Shown here one piece after another: positions 6,095-13,710 of a DNA stretch of 15,699 bases; position 1 is the stretch's first letter, and the number at the start of each line of letters is the position of its first letter. The position numbers and the translations under genes are program-made. The notes below the pieces were generated by a model. The model saw nothing but the letters and a program-made list of their open reading frames with translations, was not told where the DNA came from and did not search any database. This DNA comes from Clostridia bacterium (GTDB taxonomy: Bacteria; Bacillota; Clostridia; Christensenellales; Aristaeellaceae): the NCBI GenBank assembly GCA_030526935.1, contig JAUNBY010000031.1, positions 1-15,699 of the forward strand. The letters run 5' to 3'.

Positions 6095-7114
6095 TTACAG
6101 GGTTACAACCTCTCCCGTCGCGATTGAGCGGTTGCCGGCCTCGACGATTTTGACGGCCATCAATCCGTCATAGCCTGTGACCAGGACGGGTTTGTCGTTG
6201 AGCACCGAATCCACAAAGGCCATGTCTTCGCGAAGATAGGCGTCTTCGAAAAGCGTTCGCCAACTTGTGACGAATGGAGACGACGTGCCGCATCCGGGCT
6301 TGGAGGTCGCGACGAAATACGCGTCGCGGCGTCCTACGTGTATAACGCCCTTGGTTCCTACCAGCTCGACGTGAGAATCATAGCCGTACTCGACGTATGC
6401 CGCGCCGTTTATCGAAAAGTGCGCTCCGCTTTTCAGAACGCCGGTCACGAGCACCGAATCGTAATAATCCGGATACTTTTCGCGGGCGTCGGGATTGCGG
6501 TAGTTGCCGCCGAGCGCATACAGGCTTAATACGTCGCTGCCTGAGAAATAGCGTATGGAGTCAATATCGTGAGAATTTATCTCCGCGAGTATGCCGTTTG
6601 ACTTTGCGAGGTCGTACATCCACGGTTGGGGCTTGCTGGGGCCACGCGTATGCGAATGAACCTGAACCAGTTCTCCAATCTCTCCGGAGTCGAGAAGGCG
6701 CTTAGCCTCCTGAAAGCTTGCGTCGTGACGGCGCATGAAGCCTATCTGAAGCTTCACGCCGGCCTTTGAACATGCCTGTATCATCTCTTCGCACTCGCCC
6801 GCGTTCATCCCCATCGGCTTTTCGCAGAATATATGCTTTCCGGCTACCGCCGCGTCGAGAACTATCCGGCGGTGCAGGTCGGTTGGAGAGACGACTATGA
6901 CCGCGTCGACCTCGGGATTCGCGAGCGCGTCGCGATAATCGGAATAATAATATTTAGCTCCGGTTTCCTCCGCGGCGTTTTTGGCAGCCTCAATGTTTAC
7001 GTCCGCGTAGGCGGTCATTCCGGCGTTTTTCACCTTGCCCGCAAAATTGCGCGCGTGTATCATTCCGGCGCGTCCGCATCCTATGAGGCACAGCCCCAGT
7101 TCCTTTTTTTGCAT
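6095..7114 (-). CDS. Gfo/Idh/MocA family NAD(P)-dependent dehydrogenase, inositol-dehydrogenase-like
   Basis: This 339-aa cytoplasmic oxidoreductase has an N-terminal Rossmann domain with GCGRAGMIH (12-20), the conserved CEKP (97-100, catalytic Lys99) and a C-terminal substrate domain. The substrate-domain motif GILAEINSHDIDSIRYF puts Glu178 and His182 where Bacillus IolG has its catalytic Asp and His, a conservative Asp-to-Glu change. The HTRGPSKPQPWMYD segment (155-168) resembles the TRDP..P..Y region of inositol dehydrogenases. It probably oxidises a cyclic polyol, a sugar or a sugar derivative; the substrate is unknown. The ATG at 7114 has GGAGG about 8 nt upstream. It lies 44 bp after the FGGY kinase in the same operon. 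Confidence 0.88.
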   Translation of the reverse strand: MQKKELGLCLIGCGRAGMIHARNFAGKVKNAGMTAYADVNIEAAKNAAEETGAKYYYSDYRDALANPEVDAVIVVSPTDLHRRIVLDAAVAGKHIFCEKPMGMNAGECEEMIQACSKAGVKLQIGFMRRHDASFQEAKRLLDSGEIGELVQVHSHTRGPSKPQPWMYDLAKSNGILAEINSHDIDSIRYFSGSDVLSLYALGGNYRNPDAREKYPDYYDSVLVTGVLKSGAHFSINGAAYVEYGYDSHVELVGTKGVIHVGRRDAYFVATSKPGCGTSSPFVTSWRTLFEDAYLREDMAFVDSVLNDKPVLVTGYDGLMAVKIVEAGNRSIATGEVVTL

Positions 7115-7158
7115 ATCGTTTTCCTCCGTGTCATCAGTGTCGGCGCGTGATTTCACTT

Positions 7159-8637
7159 TCACCCGCCGAACGTCGTTATTACGTCTATGGCGTTTAGATA
7201 CCTTTCGGCGAAGGGCGCGTATATCTTCGAAATTTCGCCTCGAGGCTCTATGCGCTCGCGATAACTTATGGTTGAATTGATAACGCCCGCGTAATCGTCG
7301 ATAAGCCCCACGCCGCATCCGGCAATGACCGCCGAACCCGTAAGCGCCGTGTCTCCCGATTCGAAGGGCGCGTAGGGAATACCCAGTACCTCCGACTTTA
7401 TGCGGTTGAACAATTTGGACTTCGAACCACCGCCCATCGCCTTTATAACGCTGAACGACTGCGACGGGTAGAGCGATTTTAGTATATCGAGGTAGTAAGC
7501 GTATTCATAGGCTACGCTTTCAAGCACCGCGCGGTACATATGCGCCCTGGTATGCTTGAAATCGAGTCCAAGAAACGCGCCTTTCAGCTTTGGATTATTC
7601 GGAAGCACCCGTCCCGAGAAATGCGGAACGAACATAAGTCCCTCGCTCCCCGGCGGTATATCCGAAGCCTCCGCCTCGAGCTTTCCATAGTCGCTTGCGA
7701 GCACATCGCGAAGCCACCTCACGCACAGCCCGCCGCCCGCTATGTATGAAAGCGGCGCGTAAAGCCCGTCTACGGGACTTCTCATCATGGTAAGCGTATG
7801 GTTTTTAACGTCCGGCGCGAAGTAATCGACGCCGCCCGCAAGTACGGAAGCCGTTCCCGCGATATCGAGTATTACTCCCGGGGAAAACAGTCCCGCGCCG
7901 AATGTGGACGCGGCGGTGTCACCCGCGCCCGCGACTACGGGTGTACCCGATACGAGGCCGCTTTCCGCGGCAAATGAGGGGCTTACTTTGCCGACGACTT
8001 CAAACGGGGACGCTATGCGCGGAAGCTTTGCCATGTCAAGCCCGAATATATCGCAAAGCTCCCTCGACCATGCTTTTTTCTCATTGTCCGCGAGGCACGA
8101 AAAGTGCAGATGCGTATAATCGTAATAAGCTCCCTCGCAGTCCAGATTGCACATGCGTCCGACTATATAGGCGTGGGGAAGCACGAACCGCGCGGTTTTC
8201 GCGTAAGCCTCGGGATACGTGTTTTTCCACCAGAGCATCTTTGGCGCGTGTACATATGTCAACTGACCGCCGGACAGTTCGGTGGCGCGATTGCCCGCGA
8301 TTTTGAGCATACTCGTGGCGCATTCGCCGCAGCGCATGTCCAGCCACGAATCGTAAACCGTCGAGGCTTCTCCCCTGGCGTCGATTCCCATAATGCCCGC
8401 CATCTGCCCGTCCAGACCTATGGCCGCTATATCGGAAGGATCGACTGTAGAGGCGAGCGCCTTTATGACCTCGACCGCGCCAGCGAGCATTTCATCCGGT
8501 TCCTGCCAGACGACGCCGGGTTCGGGAGACACGAGGCGAGACGGGGCGAAGGAAGTCGCGATTTCACGCATGGAAGCGTCGTATATGGCGCCCTTGGTGC
8601 CCTGAGTACCTATGTCAAGGCCGATGAGATAGTTCAT
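7159..8637 (-). CDS. FGGY family carbohydrate kinase, xylulokinase-like
   Basis: This 492-aa ATP-dependent kinase for a ketose or polyol has the usual length for the FGGY family. The phosphate-binding loop DIGTQGTKG (8-16) is at the N-terminus. The catalytic base is probably Asp240 in VVAGAGDTAAS. The C-terminal half has the family stretch AMGGGSKSKLFNRIKSEVLG. Overall it resembles xylulokinases more than glycerol kinases, but GLDGQMAG and DSWLDMRCG (substrate side) differ from classical XylB, so I give no gene symbol. The ATG at 8637 has GGAGG 6 nt upstream. It follows permease B after an 87-bp gap that contains a strong hairpin (8683-8707). It is expected to trap the imported or oxidised substrate as a phosphate. 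Confidence 0.9.
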   Translation of the reverse strand: MNYLIGLDIGTQGTKGAIYDASMREIATSFAPSRLVSPEPGVVWQEPDEMLAGAVEVIKALASTVDPSDIAAIGLDGQMAGIMGIDARGEASTVYDSWLDMRCGECATSMLKIAGNRATELSGGQLTYVHAPKMLWWKNTYPEAYAKTARFVLPHAYIVGRMCNLDCEGAYYDYTHLHFSCLADNEKKAWSRELCDIFGLDMAKLPRIASPFEVVGKVSPSFAAESGLVSGTPVVAGAGDTAASTFGAGLFSPGVILDIAGTASVLAGGVDYFAPDVKNHTLTMMRSPVDGLYAPLSYIAGGGLCVRWLRDVLASDYGKLEAEASDIPPGSEGLMFVPHFSGRVLPNNPKLKGAFLGLDFKHTRAHMYRAVLESVAYEYAYYLDILKSLYPSQSFSVIKAMGGGSKSKLFNRIKSEVLGIPYAPFESGDTALTGSAVIAGCGVGLIDDYAGVINSTISYRERIEPRGEISKIYAPFAERYLNAIDVITTFGG

Positions 8638-8682
8638 TTATGACCTCCGTATCTGTGGCGCGTATATAAAGCACGGGCAAAC

Positions 8683-8707
8683 GGGCGGAGGACGAAGCCT
8701 CCCGCCC
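8683..8707 (-). repeat. Intercistronic hairpin between transporter and catabolic genes
   Basis: GGGCGGAGG (8683-8691) and CCTCCCGCCC (8698-8707) form a GC-rich stem with one bulged base around a 6-nt loop. A smaller GCGC/GCGC hairpin (8713-8724) abuts the permease stop codon. There is no T-run after it on the minus strand, so it is more likely a transcript-stability or partial attenuation element than a full terminator. Confidence 0.55.
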
Positions 8708-8724
8708 TCAGCGCGCCTTTGCGC

Positions 8725-9705
8725 CTATTTCACTATCATTCCGCGAACCGAACGGTCGCTCGACACCGCTATGGCGATAAGCACAAACGCTCCGAATACT
8801 ACGTTTTGCCAATAGGCGGACACGCCTATAAAATTCATTCCGTTGTTGATAAGAGCCACGGTGAACACGCCTATGATGGTTCCCAATACGCTTCCCTTGC
8901 CTCCCGAGAGGCTCGCTCCGCCAAGTACGCAGGAGGCTACCACCATCAGGGTAAAGCTGTCTCCTATTGTCGGGGCGCAGCTTCGAAGCTTAGCCGCCAG
9001 AAATACCCCGCCGAGAGCGGCGCATAGGCCGTTCAATACGAAGACTTTTATCTTCGTCCGGTCAACGGGCGCTCCGGCTATGCGCGTCGCCCTTTCGTTT
9101 CCGCCTATGGCGTAGAGGTATTTGCCGGATACCGTGCGGCTCTGGAAGATATAAACCGCGACGGTTATCAAAAGCGCGAGTATGAGCGGGAGTCCAATGA
9201 CGCCATATGATATTCTGAACCAGTCAACCGCCGGCCACATGACCTTCGGAATGGAAAGCGGAGCCTCCGAAATGAGAAGCGCCGTCGATTGCCAGACCGA
9301 CATAAAGCCAAGCGACGCTATAAACGACGGAACCTTGAGTTTTACGTGCACCATGCCCATCAGGAAGCCGGCGATGAGGCCGAACACAATCGAAATCAGA
9401 AACGCGCAGGGTATGGCGACCGCGAGGGGAAGCTGCGCGCCCCACTGCGCCAGGAACTTGACAAACAACACGTTGGACACCGAGCACATGGCTCCCGTTG
9501 AAAGGTCGATGGAGCCGAATATCAAAACGGAGGTCATTCCGGCCGACATGATCATCAGCGGCGCGGTGTCGCGAAAGAGGTTCGTCATATTCATCCGGCC
9601 AAGGAAGTTCTCCTGAGTGAGCGACAGGCCGGCTACGAGAAGTATTATCGCCGAGAAGCTGAAATACTTCATTATGTTTTCTTTTAATCCCAAGCCCTTT
9701 TTCAT
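8725..9705 (-). CDS. Sugar ABC transporter permease (RbsC type), permease B
   Basis: This 326-aa inner-membrane permease is of the ribose/xylose/galactose class (BPD_transp_2). It is hydrophobic throughout, with about 8 to 10 membrane segments. It has the diagnostic GSIDLST (64-70) and LGGASLSGGKGSVLG (261-275) motifs; the latter is the loop that contacts the ATPase. I chose the ATG at 9705 over an in-frame GTG at 9720 because AGGAGG lies directly upstream of the ATG and overlaps that GTG. The ATPase stop is only 11 bp before it, so translation is coupled. It differs clearly from permease A, so the membrane part of the transporter is probably a heterodimer. Confidence 0.93.
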   Translation of the reverse strand: MKKGLGLKENIMKYFSFSAIILLVAGLSLTQENFLGRMNMTNLFRDTAPLMIMSAGMTSVLIFGSIDLSTGAMCSVSNVLFVKFLAQWGAQLPLAVAIPCAFLISIVFGLIAGFLMGMVHVKLKVPSFIASLGFMSVWQSTALLISEAPLSIPKVMWPAVDWFRISYGVIGLPLILALLITVAVYIFQSRTVSGKYLYAIGGNERATRIAGAPVDRTKIKVFVLNGLCAALGGVFLAAKLRSCAPTIGDSFTLMVVASCVLGGASLSGGKGSVLGTIIGVFTVALINNGMNFIGVSAYWQNVVFGAFVLIAIAVSSDRSVRGMIVK

Positions 9706-9716
9706 ATCGCTCCTCC

Positions 9717-11246
9717 TCACATCATAAGGCTCACGACGTCAACCTGATCGGGCTTTGCGTCGACTGAGGCGTCGAACTCGCCGGTCACGAGGCCGTCGCG
9801 AAGTATAAGCATCCTTGTGGAAAGACCTATGCACTCGTCGAGCGTATCACCAAGCAGTATCACGGACTTGCCCTCGTTTACGAGGTCGCGTATAAGCGAA
9901 TATATCTCATCCTTGGCGCCTACGTCCACGCCCCTCGTCGGGTGGTTGAGTATCAGTATATCGCTGTTGCTCGCGAGCGCCCTTGAGAATACGACCTTTT
10001 GCTGGTTTCCGCCCGAGAGCTGCATAAGAAGCTCCTTAGGTCCGCTGGTCTTTATCCTGAGCCGGTCGATCCACTTGTTGGCCTGTTCGGTAACCTTGCG
10101 CTTTTTGACGAGCAATCCGTCGGCCAGCTGCTTATAATTAGAAAGAGCAATGTTGTTCTCGACCGACAATCCCATTACGACGCCCTCGTAAAGCCTCTCC
10201 TTCGGTATCATCAGTATGCTTTTTTCAAGGGCGTTGACGGGGGACGCGAAGTCTACCTTTTCGCCGGATACGTATACCTCGCCCGAGGTTGGCTTTACGT
10301 CTCCGGACAATACCTGGCATATTTCTTCCTTGCCGGAGCCAACCACTCCGCAAAGTCCCAGAATCTCGCCCTTGTGAAGCTTAAATGACACGTGCTTGAA
10401 AAGCCCGTGAAGGCCAAGATCCTTTACCTCCAGTTCCACTTCGTCCTGTGGCTTCGCCTGCTTGTCGAGATGGTAATACTCCGTCGTCGTCGAGCGGCCG
10501 ACCATCATTTCATACAGTTTTCGCTCCGTCGCGTCCTTAGTCTCGAGGGAGCCTACGCTCATTCCGTCCTTATATACGTATATCCTGTCGGTTACCTCGA
10601 GTATCTCGTCAAGCCTGTGCGATACGAACACCACGGCATGTCCCTTTTTGGCTATGGCGCGCATTTGCTTAAACAGGTTCTGAACCTCGCCCTCGTTCAG
10701 AACGGAGGTCGGCTCGTCGAGAAGTATAAGGCAACTTTGCCCGTCCTTATCGCGCGTGACGTTCATGACCTTGGCGATTTCAATAATCTGGCGGGTGGCG
10801 AAATTCAGGTCGGACACTTTTTTGCGGGGGTTTATATCCGTAACATCGACCGCCGAAAGCGCTTCGAGAGCGGCCGCGTTCATGTCCTTCCAGTTAATGA
10901 AGCCGTGCTTTTTAAACCTGTTCTCGTGGCCGAAGAATATGTTCTGAGCGACGTTGAGGTTCACTATCAGCGACTGCTCCTGAAACACCATTCCTATGCC
11001 CTCGGCGTTTCCCTCCATGGGATTTTTGGGTTTATAGGGCTTTCCCCTCATGAACATCTCGCCGGAGGTCTGAGGCTGCGCGCCGATGATGATCTTCAAC
11101 AGCGTCGATTTGCCCGCGCCATTTTCTCCGACCAGTCCAACTATCTCGCCGGGGTATACGTCCAACTCCACTCCCTTGAGCGCCTGTGTGCCCGAGAAGG
11201 ACTTGGTTATATTGACGGCGCTGAAAAGCTTTTGTCCTTTATCCAT
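9717..11246 (-). CDS. Sugar ABC transporter ATPase (RbsA/MglA type) with one degenerate ATP site
   Basis: This 509-aa protein has two nucleotide-binding domains fused in tandem, as in RbsA, and energises sugar import from the cytoplasmic face. Domain 1 has an intact Walker A (GENGAGKST, 40-48), Walker B (LILLDEPT, Asp177/Glu178) and switch His210, but an altered signature (LNFATRQ, 147-153). Domain 2 has an altered Walker A (GVVGSGKEE, 300-308), an intact signature (LSGGNQQK, 410-417) and a Walker B that reads LILNHPTRG, with Asn434 and His435 replacing the Asp-Glu pair. Pairing head to tail, one composite site is canonical and the other is degenerate in all three motifs. AGGAGG lies 8 nt before the ATG at 11246. 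The gene sits between two permease genes with 12-bp and 11-bp gaps. Confidence 0.95.
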   Translation of the reverse strand: MDKGQKLFSAVNITKSFSGTQALKGVELDVYPGEIVGLVGENGAGKSTLLKIIIGAQPQTSGEMFMRGKPYKPKNPMEGNAEGIGMVFQEQSLIVNLNVAQNIFFGHENRFKKHGFINWKDMNAAALEALSAVDVTDINPRKKVSDLNFATRQIIEIAKVMNVTRDKDGQSCLILLDEPTSVLNEGEVQNLFKQMRAIAKKGHAVVFVSHRLDEILEVTDRIYVYKDGMSVGSLETKDATERKLYEMMVGRSTTTEYYHLDKQAKPQDEVELEVKDLGLHGLFKHVSFKLHKGEILGLCGVVGSGKEEICQVLSGDVKPTSGEVYVSGEKVDFASPVNALEKSILMIPKERLYEGVVMGLSVENNIALSNYKQLADGLLVKKRKVTEQANKWIDRLRIKTSGPKELLMQLSGGNQQKVVFSRALASNSDILILNHPTRGVDVGAKDEIYSLIRDLVNEGKSVILLGDTLDECIGLSTRMLILRDGLVTGEFDASVDAKPDQVDVVSLMM

Positions 11247-11258
11247 TATCCTTCCCTC

Positions 11259-12281
11259 CTATTTACTTATGACCTGACCGCCGCGAGGCACGGTCAGCAC
11301 AACCGCAAGAAGTATTATCAGTCCCTCTATGCCGGTTCTCACATAGGGGTTGACGCTCAAAAGTACCAGACCGTTTGACAACACGGTCATTATGAGAACT
11401 CCTATGACGGTGTTCATTACCCCGCCCTTGCCGCCCGCGAGACTCGTTCCGCCGACGACGACCGCGGCCTGCGCCGGGAACATAAGCCCGTCGCCTATAC
11501 CAACCTGACCTTGTCCCAGTCTTATGGCTCCAATAATTCCGGCGATGCCGAATAAAAAGCCCGCGAGGGTAAATACCTTTATTTTTACCCTGTCTACGTT
11601 TACGCCGACAGAGCGCGGTATGCTCTCATTTGTGCCGACCGCGTATATATGCCGTCCGAACGCCGTATATTCCTGTATGAACAGGCACAGCGCGAACATA
11701 ATTATCGCTATCCACGTTATCAGGGGAATGCCAAGAAACGAAGCCCTCGCCGCCGCGACAAACAGGGGATCCTGTATCGTCGGGGGACGGCCCTGATACG
11801 ACAACATGCCTATGCCCCTGCATATGTACATAAACGCGAAGGAAACCATGAACGACGGTATCTTCGCCTTAACGTGAACAAATCCTATGATGAAGCCTAT
11901 GACGACGCTTGCGAGAACCGCGAGTATCGCCCCGAATATTCCCATATTCATCTGCGGGAACTGGCTGTTCATTACAAACACAGCCATGAGAGATCCCGCC
12001 ATTCCTACCGTTCCGTTTATCGAAAGGTCTATGGAGCCTATCATGATTACAAACGTCAGCCCGAACGCCACTACGAGCGGTATAGCGAGCTGATTGAGTA
12101 TTGCTATGAGGTTGCCCGCCGAAGCGAAATTTGTGCCGCATGCCAGGCTGAAAACAATTATCAGCGCTAAGAGCACCAGCATCGGCGCGTATTTCATTAC
12201 ACGTTCCCGACGGTTGTCGAGCTTCACCTTTTCGGCAAACTCCTCGGTTATCGTCATATCCGCCCGGTATGTGCGTGCCAT
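11259..12281 (-). CDS. Sugar ABC transporter permease (RbsC type), permease A
   Basis: This 340-aa membrane permease of the BPD_transp_2 family has a hydrophilic N-terminal extension of about 30 residues, then roughly 8 to 10 membrane helices. It carries GSIDLSI (82-88) and the ATPase-contact motif GGTSLAGGKG (277-286). Its TAG stop overlaps the AGGAGG of the ATPase gene, so the two are coupled. The ATG at 12281 has GGGGAG about 8 nt upstream; the Met at codon 9 is a less likely alternative. A 191-bp gap with two hairpins separates it from the upstream binding-protein gene, which probably lowers its expression relative to that protein. Confidence 0.93.
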   Translation of the reverse strand: MARTYRADMTITEEFAEKVKLDNRRERVMKYAPMLVLLALIIVFSLACGTNFASAGNLIAILNQLAIPLVVAFGLTFVIMIGSIDLSINGTVGMAGSLMAVFVMNSQFPQMNMGIFGAILAVLASVVIGFIIGFVHVKAKIPSFMVSFAFMYICRGIGMLSYQGRPPTIQDPLFVAAARASFLGIPLITWIAIIMFALCLFIQEYTAFGRHIYAVGTNESIPRSVGVNVDRVKIKVFTLAGFLFGIAGIIGAIRLGQGQVGIGDGLMFPAQAAVVVGGTSLAGGKGGVMNTVIGVLIMTVLSNGLVLLSVNPYVRTGIEGLIILLAVVLTVPRGGQVISK

Positions 12282-12399
12282 TATTTCATCTCCCCTGTTT
12301 AGCGTGCGCCGACGAGAGGCGGTTGCTTTAATAAAACCAGGATTACGTATTCATAGCCGGTTGTGCCTTTTCACACAAGCGCCGCCATACTGTATAACC

Positions 12400-12421
12400 G
12401 GGAGCGCTTTTACGCGCTCCC
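12400..12421 (-). repeat. Intergenic hairpin 2 (proximal to permease A)
   Basis: GGGAGCGC (12400-12407) and GCGCTCCC (12414-12421) pair perfectly over 8 bp with a 6-nt loop. It lies between the binding-protein gene and permease A and is not followed by a T-run on the minus strand. Confidence 0.6.
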
Positions 12422-12436
12422 ACATGAATTAGCAAC

Positions 12437-12459
12437 GCCCTCTGGACAAGCCAGAGGGC
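12437..12459 (-). repeat. Intergenic hairpin 1, just after the binding-protein gene
   Basis: GCCCTCTGG (12437-12445) and CCAGAGGGC (12451-12459) form a perfect 9-bp stem with a 5-nt loop, 14 bp past the binding-protein stop codon. Without a U-tract it probably acts as a 3'-end stabiliser and leaky stop. This is a common arrangement in sugar ABC operons that raises the binding protein over the permeases. Confidence 0.6.
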
Positions 12460-12472
12460 CTGTTGAGTTGAA

Positions 12473-13549
12473 TTAGTCGGCTTTGCAGGCGAAGGGCTTC
12501 GAGAAGTCGAAAACGGGCTGCTCTGTCAGATAGCTCTCGGCGTTCTCCTGGGTGATGAGAAGCGACGGGGTGGCGAACTCGCGGTACTCGTCCGGAAGCT
12601 CGGCTACGTCGATGAGGCCGGCCCACGCCGCGTAGCAGATGGAGAGGGTATAGCCGCCCTGAAGGTATCCGTTGGAAGATACGGTAGCAACCGCGAATCC
12701 GTCGCGGATGGCTTCTACTATGTCGGTATTGGCGTCGATTCCGACGACTCCGACGGTTCCCTTAAGGCCCTTGGCATCGAGCGCCTGAAGCGCGCCGGTA
12801 GCCATGTTGTCGTTGGCGCACCATACGCCCTTGACGTCGGGATGCTTGTTGAGCCAGGTCTCGACGAGCGTCAGAGCCTCGGAGGTCGCCCAGTTGCCGG
12901 TGTCGTCTTCGGCGACTTCGATATTGGGATACTCGGCGAGCGCCTGCTGAAGTCCTTCATAGCGGGCGGTAGCGGCGGTGTTTCCAAGCATTCCCTGCAC
13001 GACGAATATCTTGCCTTCGCCGCCCATGGAGTCAAACAGAGCCTTGGCGATATTGTAGCCGCCCAGTACGTTGTCGGGCGAGGTGTGAATGACCCAGTTG
13101 GGGGTAAGATCGGCGGGGCCTACGTCGTCGGGCTTATTCCAGGCGGTTCCGATGAAGCCGCCGGACTCGGCCATGGCCTCCGCGAGGGAGTAGGCGATGG
13201 AGTTCTCGTTGGGGTCGGAATAGGCGATGGCGTTGCCGTTAGCTCTGGCGGCGAACTGACGCATATTGTCGACTTCCCTGTCGTTATCGCCCTGAGAGTC
13301 GAGAACCTGCGTCTCGTACTTCTGGCCTATCGAATCGAGGTATTCGGCGAACATGTCCATGCCGACCTTTATCGTGGCGATGTAGGGATTCTCAAGTCCG
13401 CGAACGGAAACGCCGAGGTAGAGCGTGGTGTCGAGCTTTTCCTGCGGGATCTGCGACGGGTCGATGGTGAAGTCCTTGTCGATGGCGAACGCGCCAGCGC
13501 AGGAAATGACCATCATTGCGGCGATAGCCAGTGCGATGAGTTTCTTCAT
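12473..13549 (-). CDS. RbsB-like sugar-binding protein of the ABC transporter
   Basis: This 358-aa extracytoplasmic receptor has the periplasmic-binding protein 4 fold. A hydrophobic export signal covers about residues 1-22. The mature part shows the family landmarks: ENPYIATIKVGM near the start, GNTAATARYEG (189-199, Arg196 at the place of a sugar-contacting Arg in RbsB), WCANDNMATGALQAL (243-257) and VVGIDANTDIVEAI (268-281). The signal offers both VISC at Cys17, an acceptable lipobox, and AFA just after, a possible type I site. In a Gram-positive cell lipidation at Cys17 makes more sense. The ligand cannot be named from sequence. AGGAGG lies 9 nt before the ATG at 13549. It is the first gene of the operon, behind the strong promoter at 13665-13692. 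Confidence 0.93.
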   Translation of the reverse strand: MKKLIALAIAAMMVISCAGAFAIDKDFTIDPSQIPQEKLDTTLYLGVSVRGLENPYIATIKVGMDMFAEYLDSIGQKYETQVLDSQGDNDREVDNMRQFAARANGNAIAYSDPNENSIAYSLAEAMAESGGFIGTAWNKPDDVGPADLTPNWVIHTSPDNVLGGYNIAKALFDSMGGEGKIFVVQGMLGNTAATARYEGLQQALAEYPNIEVAEDDTGNWATSEALTLVETWLNKHPDVKGVWCANDNMATGALQALDAKGLKGTVGVVGIDANTDIVEAIRDGFAVATVSSNGYLQGGYTLSICYAAWAGLIDVAELPDEYREFATPSLLITQENAESYLTEQPVFDFSKPFACKAD

Positions 13550-13574
13550 GTGTGAGTGCCTCCTTTTTATTCAT

Positions 13575-13590
13575 CCAATGCGACCATTGG
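13575..13590. promoter_or_regulatory. Perfect inverted repeat in the operon leader, near the ribosome site
   Basis: CCAATG-CGAC-CATTGG (6-4-6) lies 10 bp upstream of the AGGAGG of the binding-protein gene. In the transcript it would be a small hairpin; in DNA it could be an operator half-site pair. Confidence 0.45.
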
Positions 13591-13627
13591 GAAAACTAGC
13601 AAAAATATACAATCGGGATTATGGCTT

Positions 13628-13641
13628 AATGTACCAACATT
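13628..13641. promoter_or_regulatory. Perfect inverted repeat downstream of the operon start site, possible operator
   Basis: AATGT-ACCA-ACATT (5-4-5) lies about 17 to 30 bp inside the predicted transcript of the sugar operon, where a repressor could block elongation or initiation. Confidence 0.4.
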
Positions 13642-13664
13642 GATATATCGCAACCTGTAACTAT

Positions 13665-13692
13665 ATTATAGCGCCTCATGCGGATTTGTCAA
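13665..13692 (-). promoter_or_regulatory. Main promoter of the sugar operon
   Basis: On the minus strand a perfect TTGACA (13687-13692) and a perfect TATAAT (13665-13670) are separated by 16 bp. Transcription should begin near 13658, giving a leader of about 110 nt that holds two perfect inverted repeats. So strong a core promoter on a catabolic operon suggests control by repression. Confidence 0.8.
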
Positions 13693-13710
13693 TAGATTTT
13701 TTTATTTTTA

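Noticed and set aside
10392..11378. Long plus-strand frame of 328 codons opposite the ABC ATPase
   Set aside because: The antisense protein is compositionally odd (rich in Leu/His/Tyr), has no motif or ribosome site, and the minus strand carries a clear RbsA-type gene.
12400..12421. Catabolite-response (cre) site around GCGCT on the minus strand
   Set aside because: The core resembles cre, but two fixed positions mismatch and the symmetry is explained by the hairpin; it is also far from the promoter.
7159..13549. AI-2 (lsr) uptake system
   Set aside because: Two permeases and an FGGY kinase recall lsr, but LsrF, LsrG and LsrR are absent, the kinase is closer to xylulokinases, and two dehydrogenases plus an isomerase point to sugar or polyol breakdown.
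12842..13555. Plus-strand frame of 237 codons opposite the binding-protein gene
   Set aside because: It is a Gly/Val-rich antisense shadow without a ribosome site; the opposite strand encodes a full RbsB-like protein.
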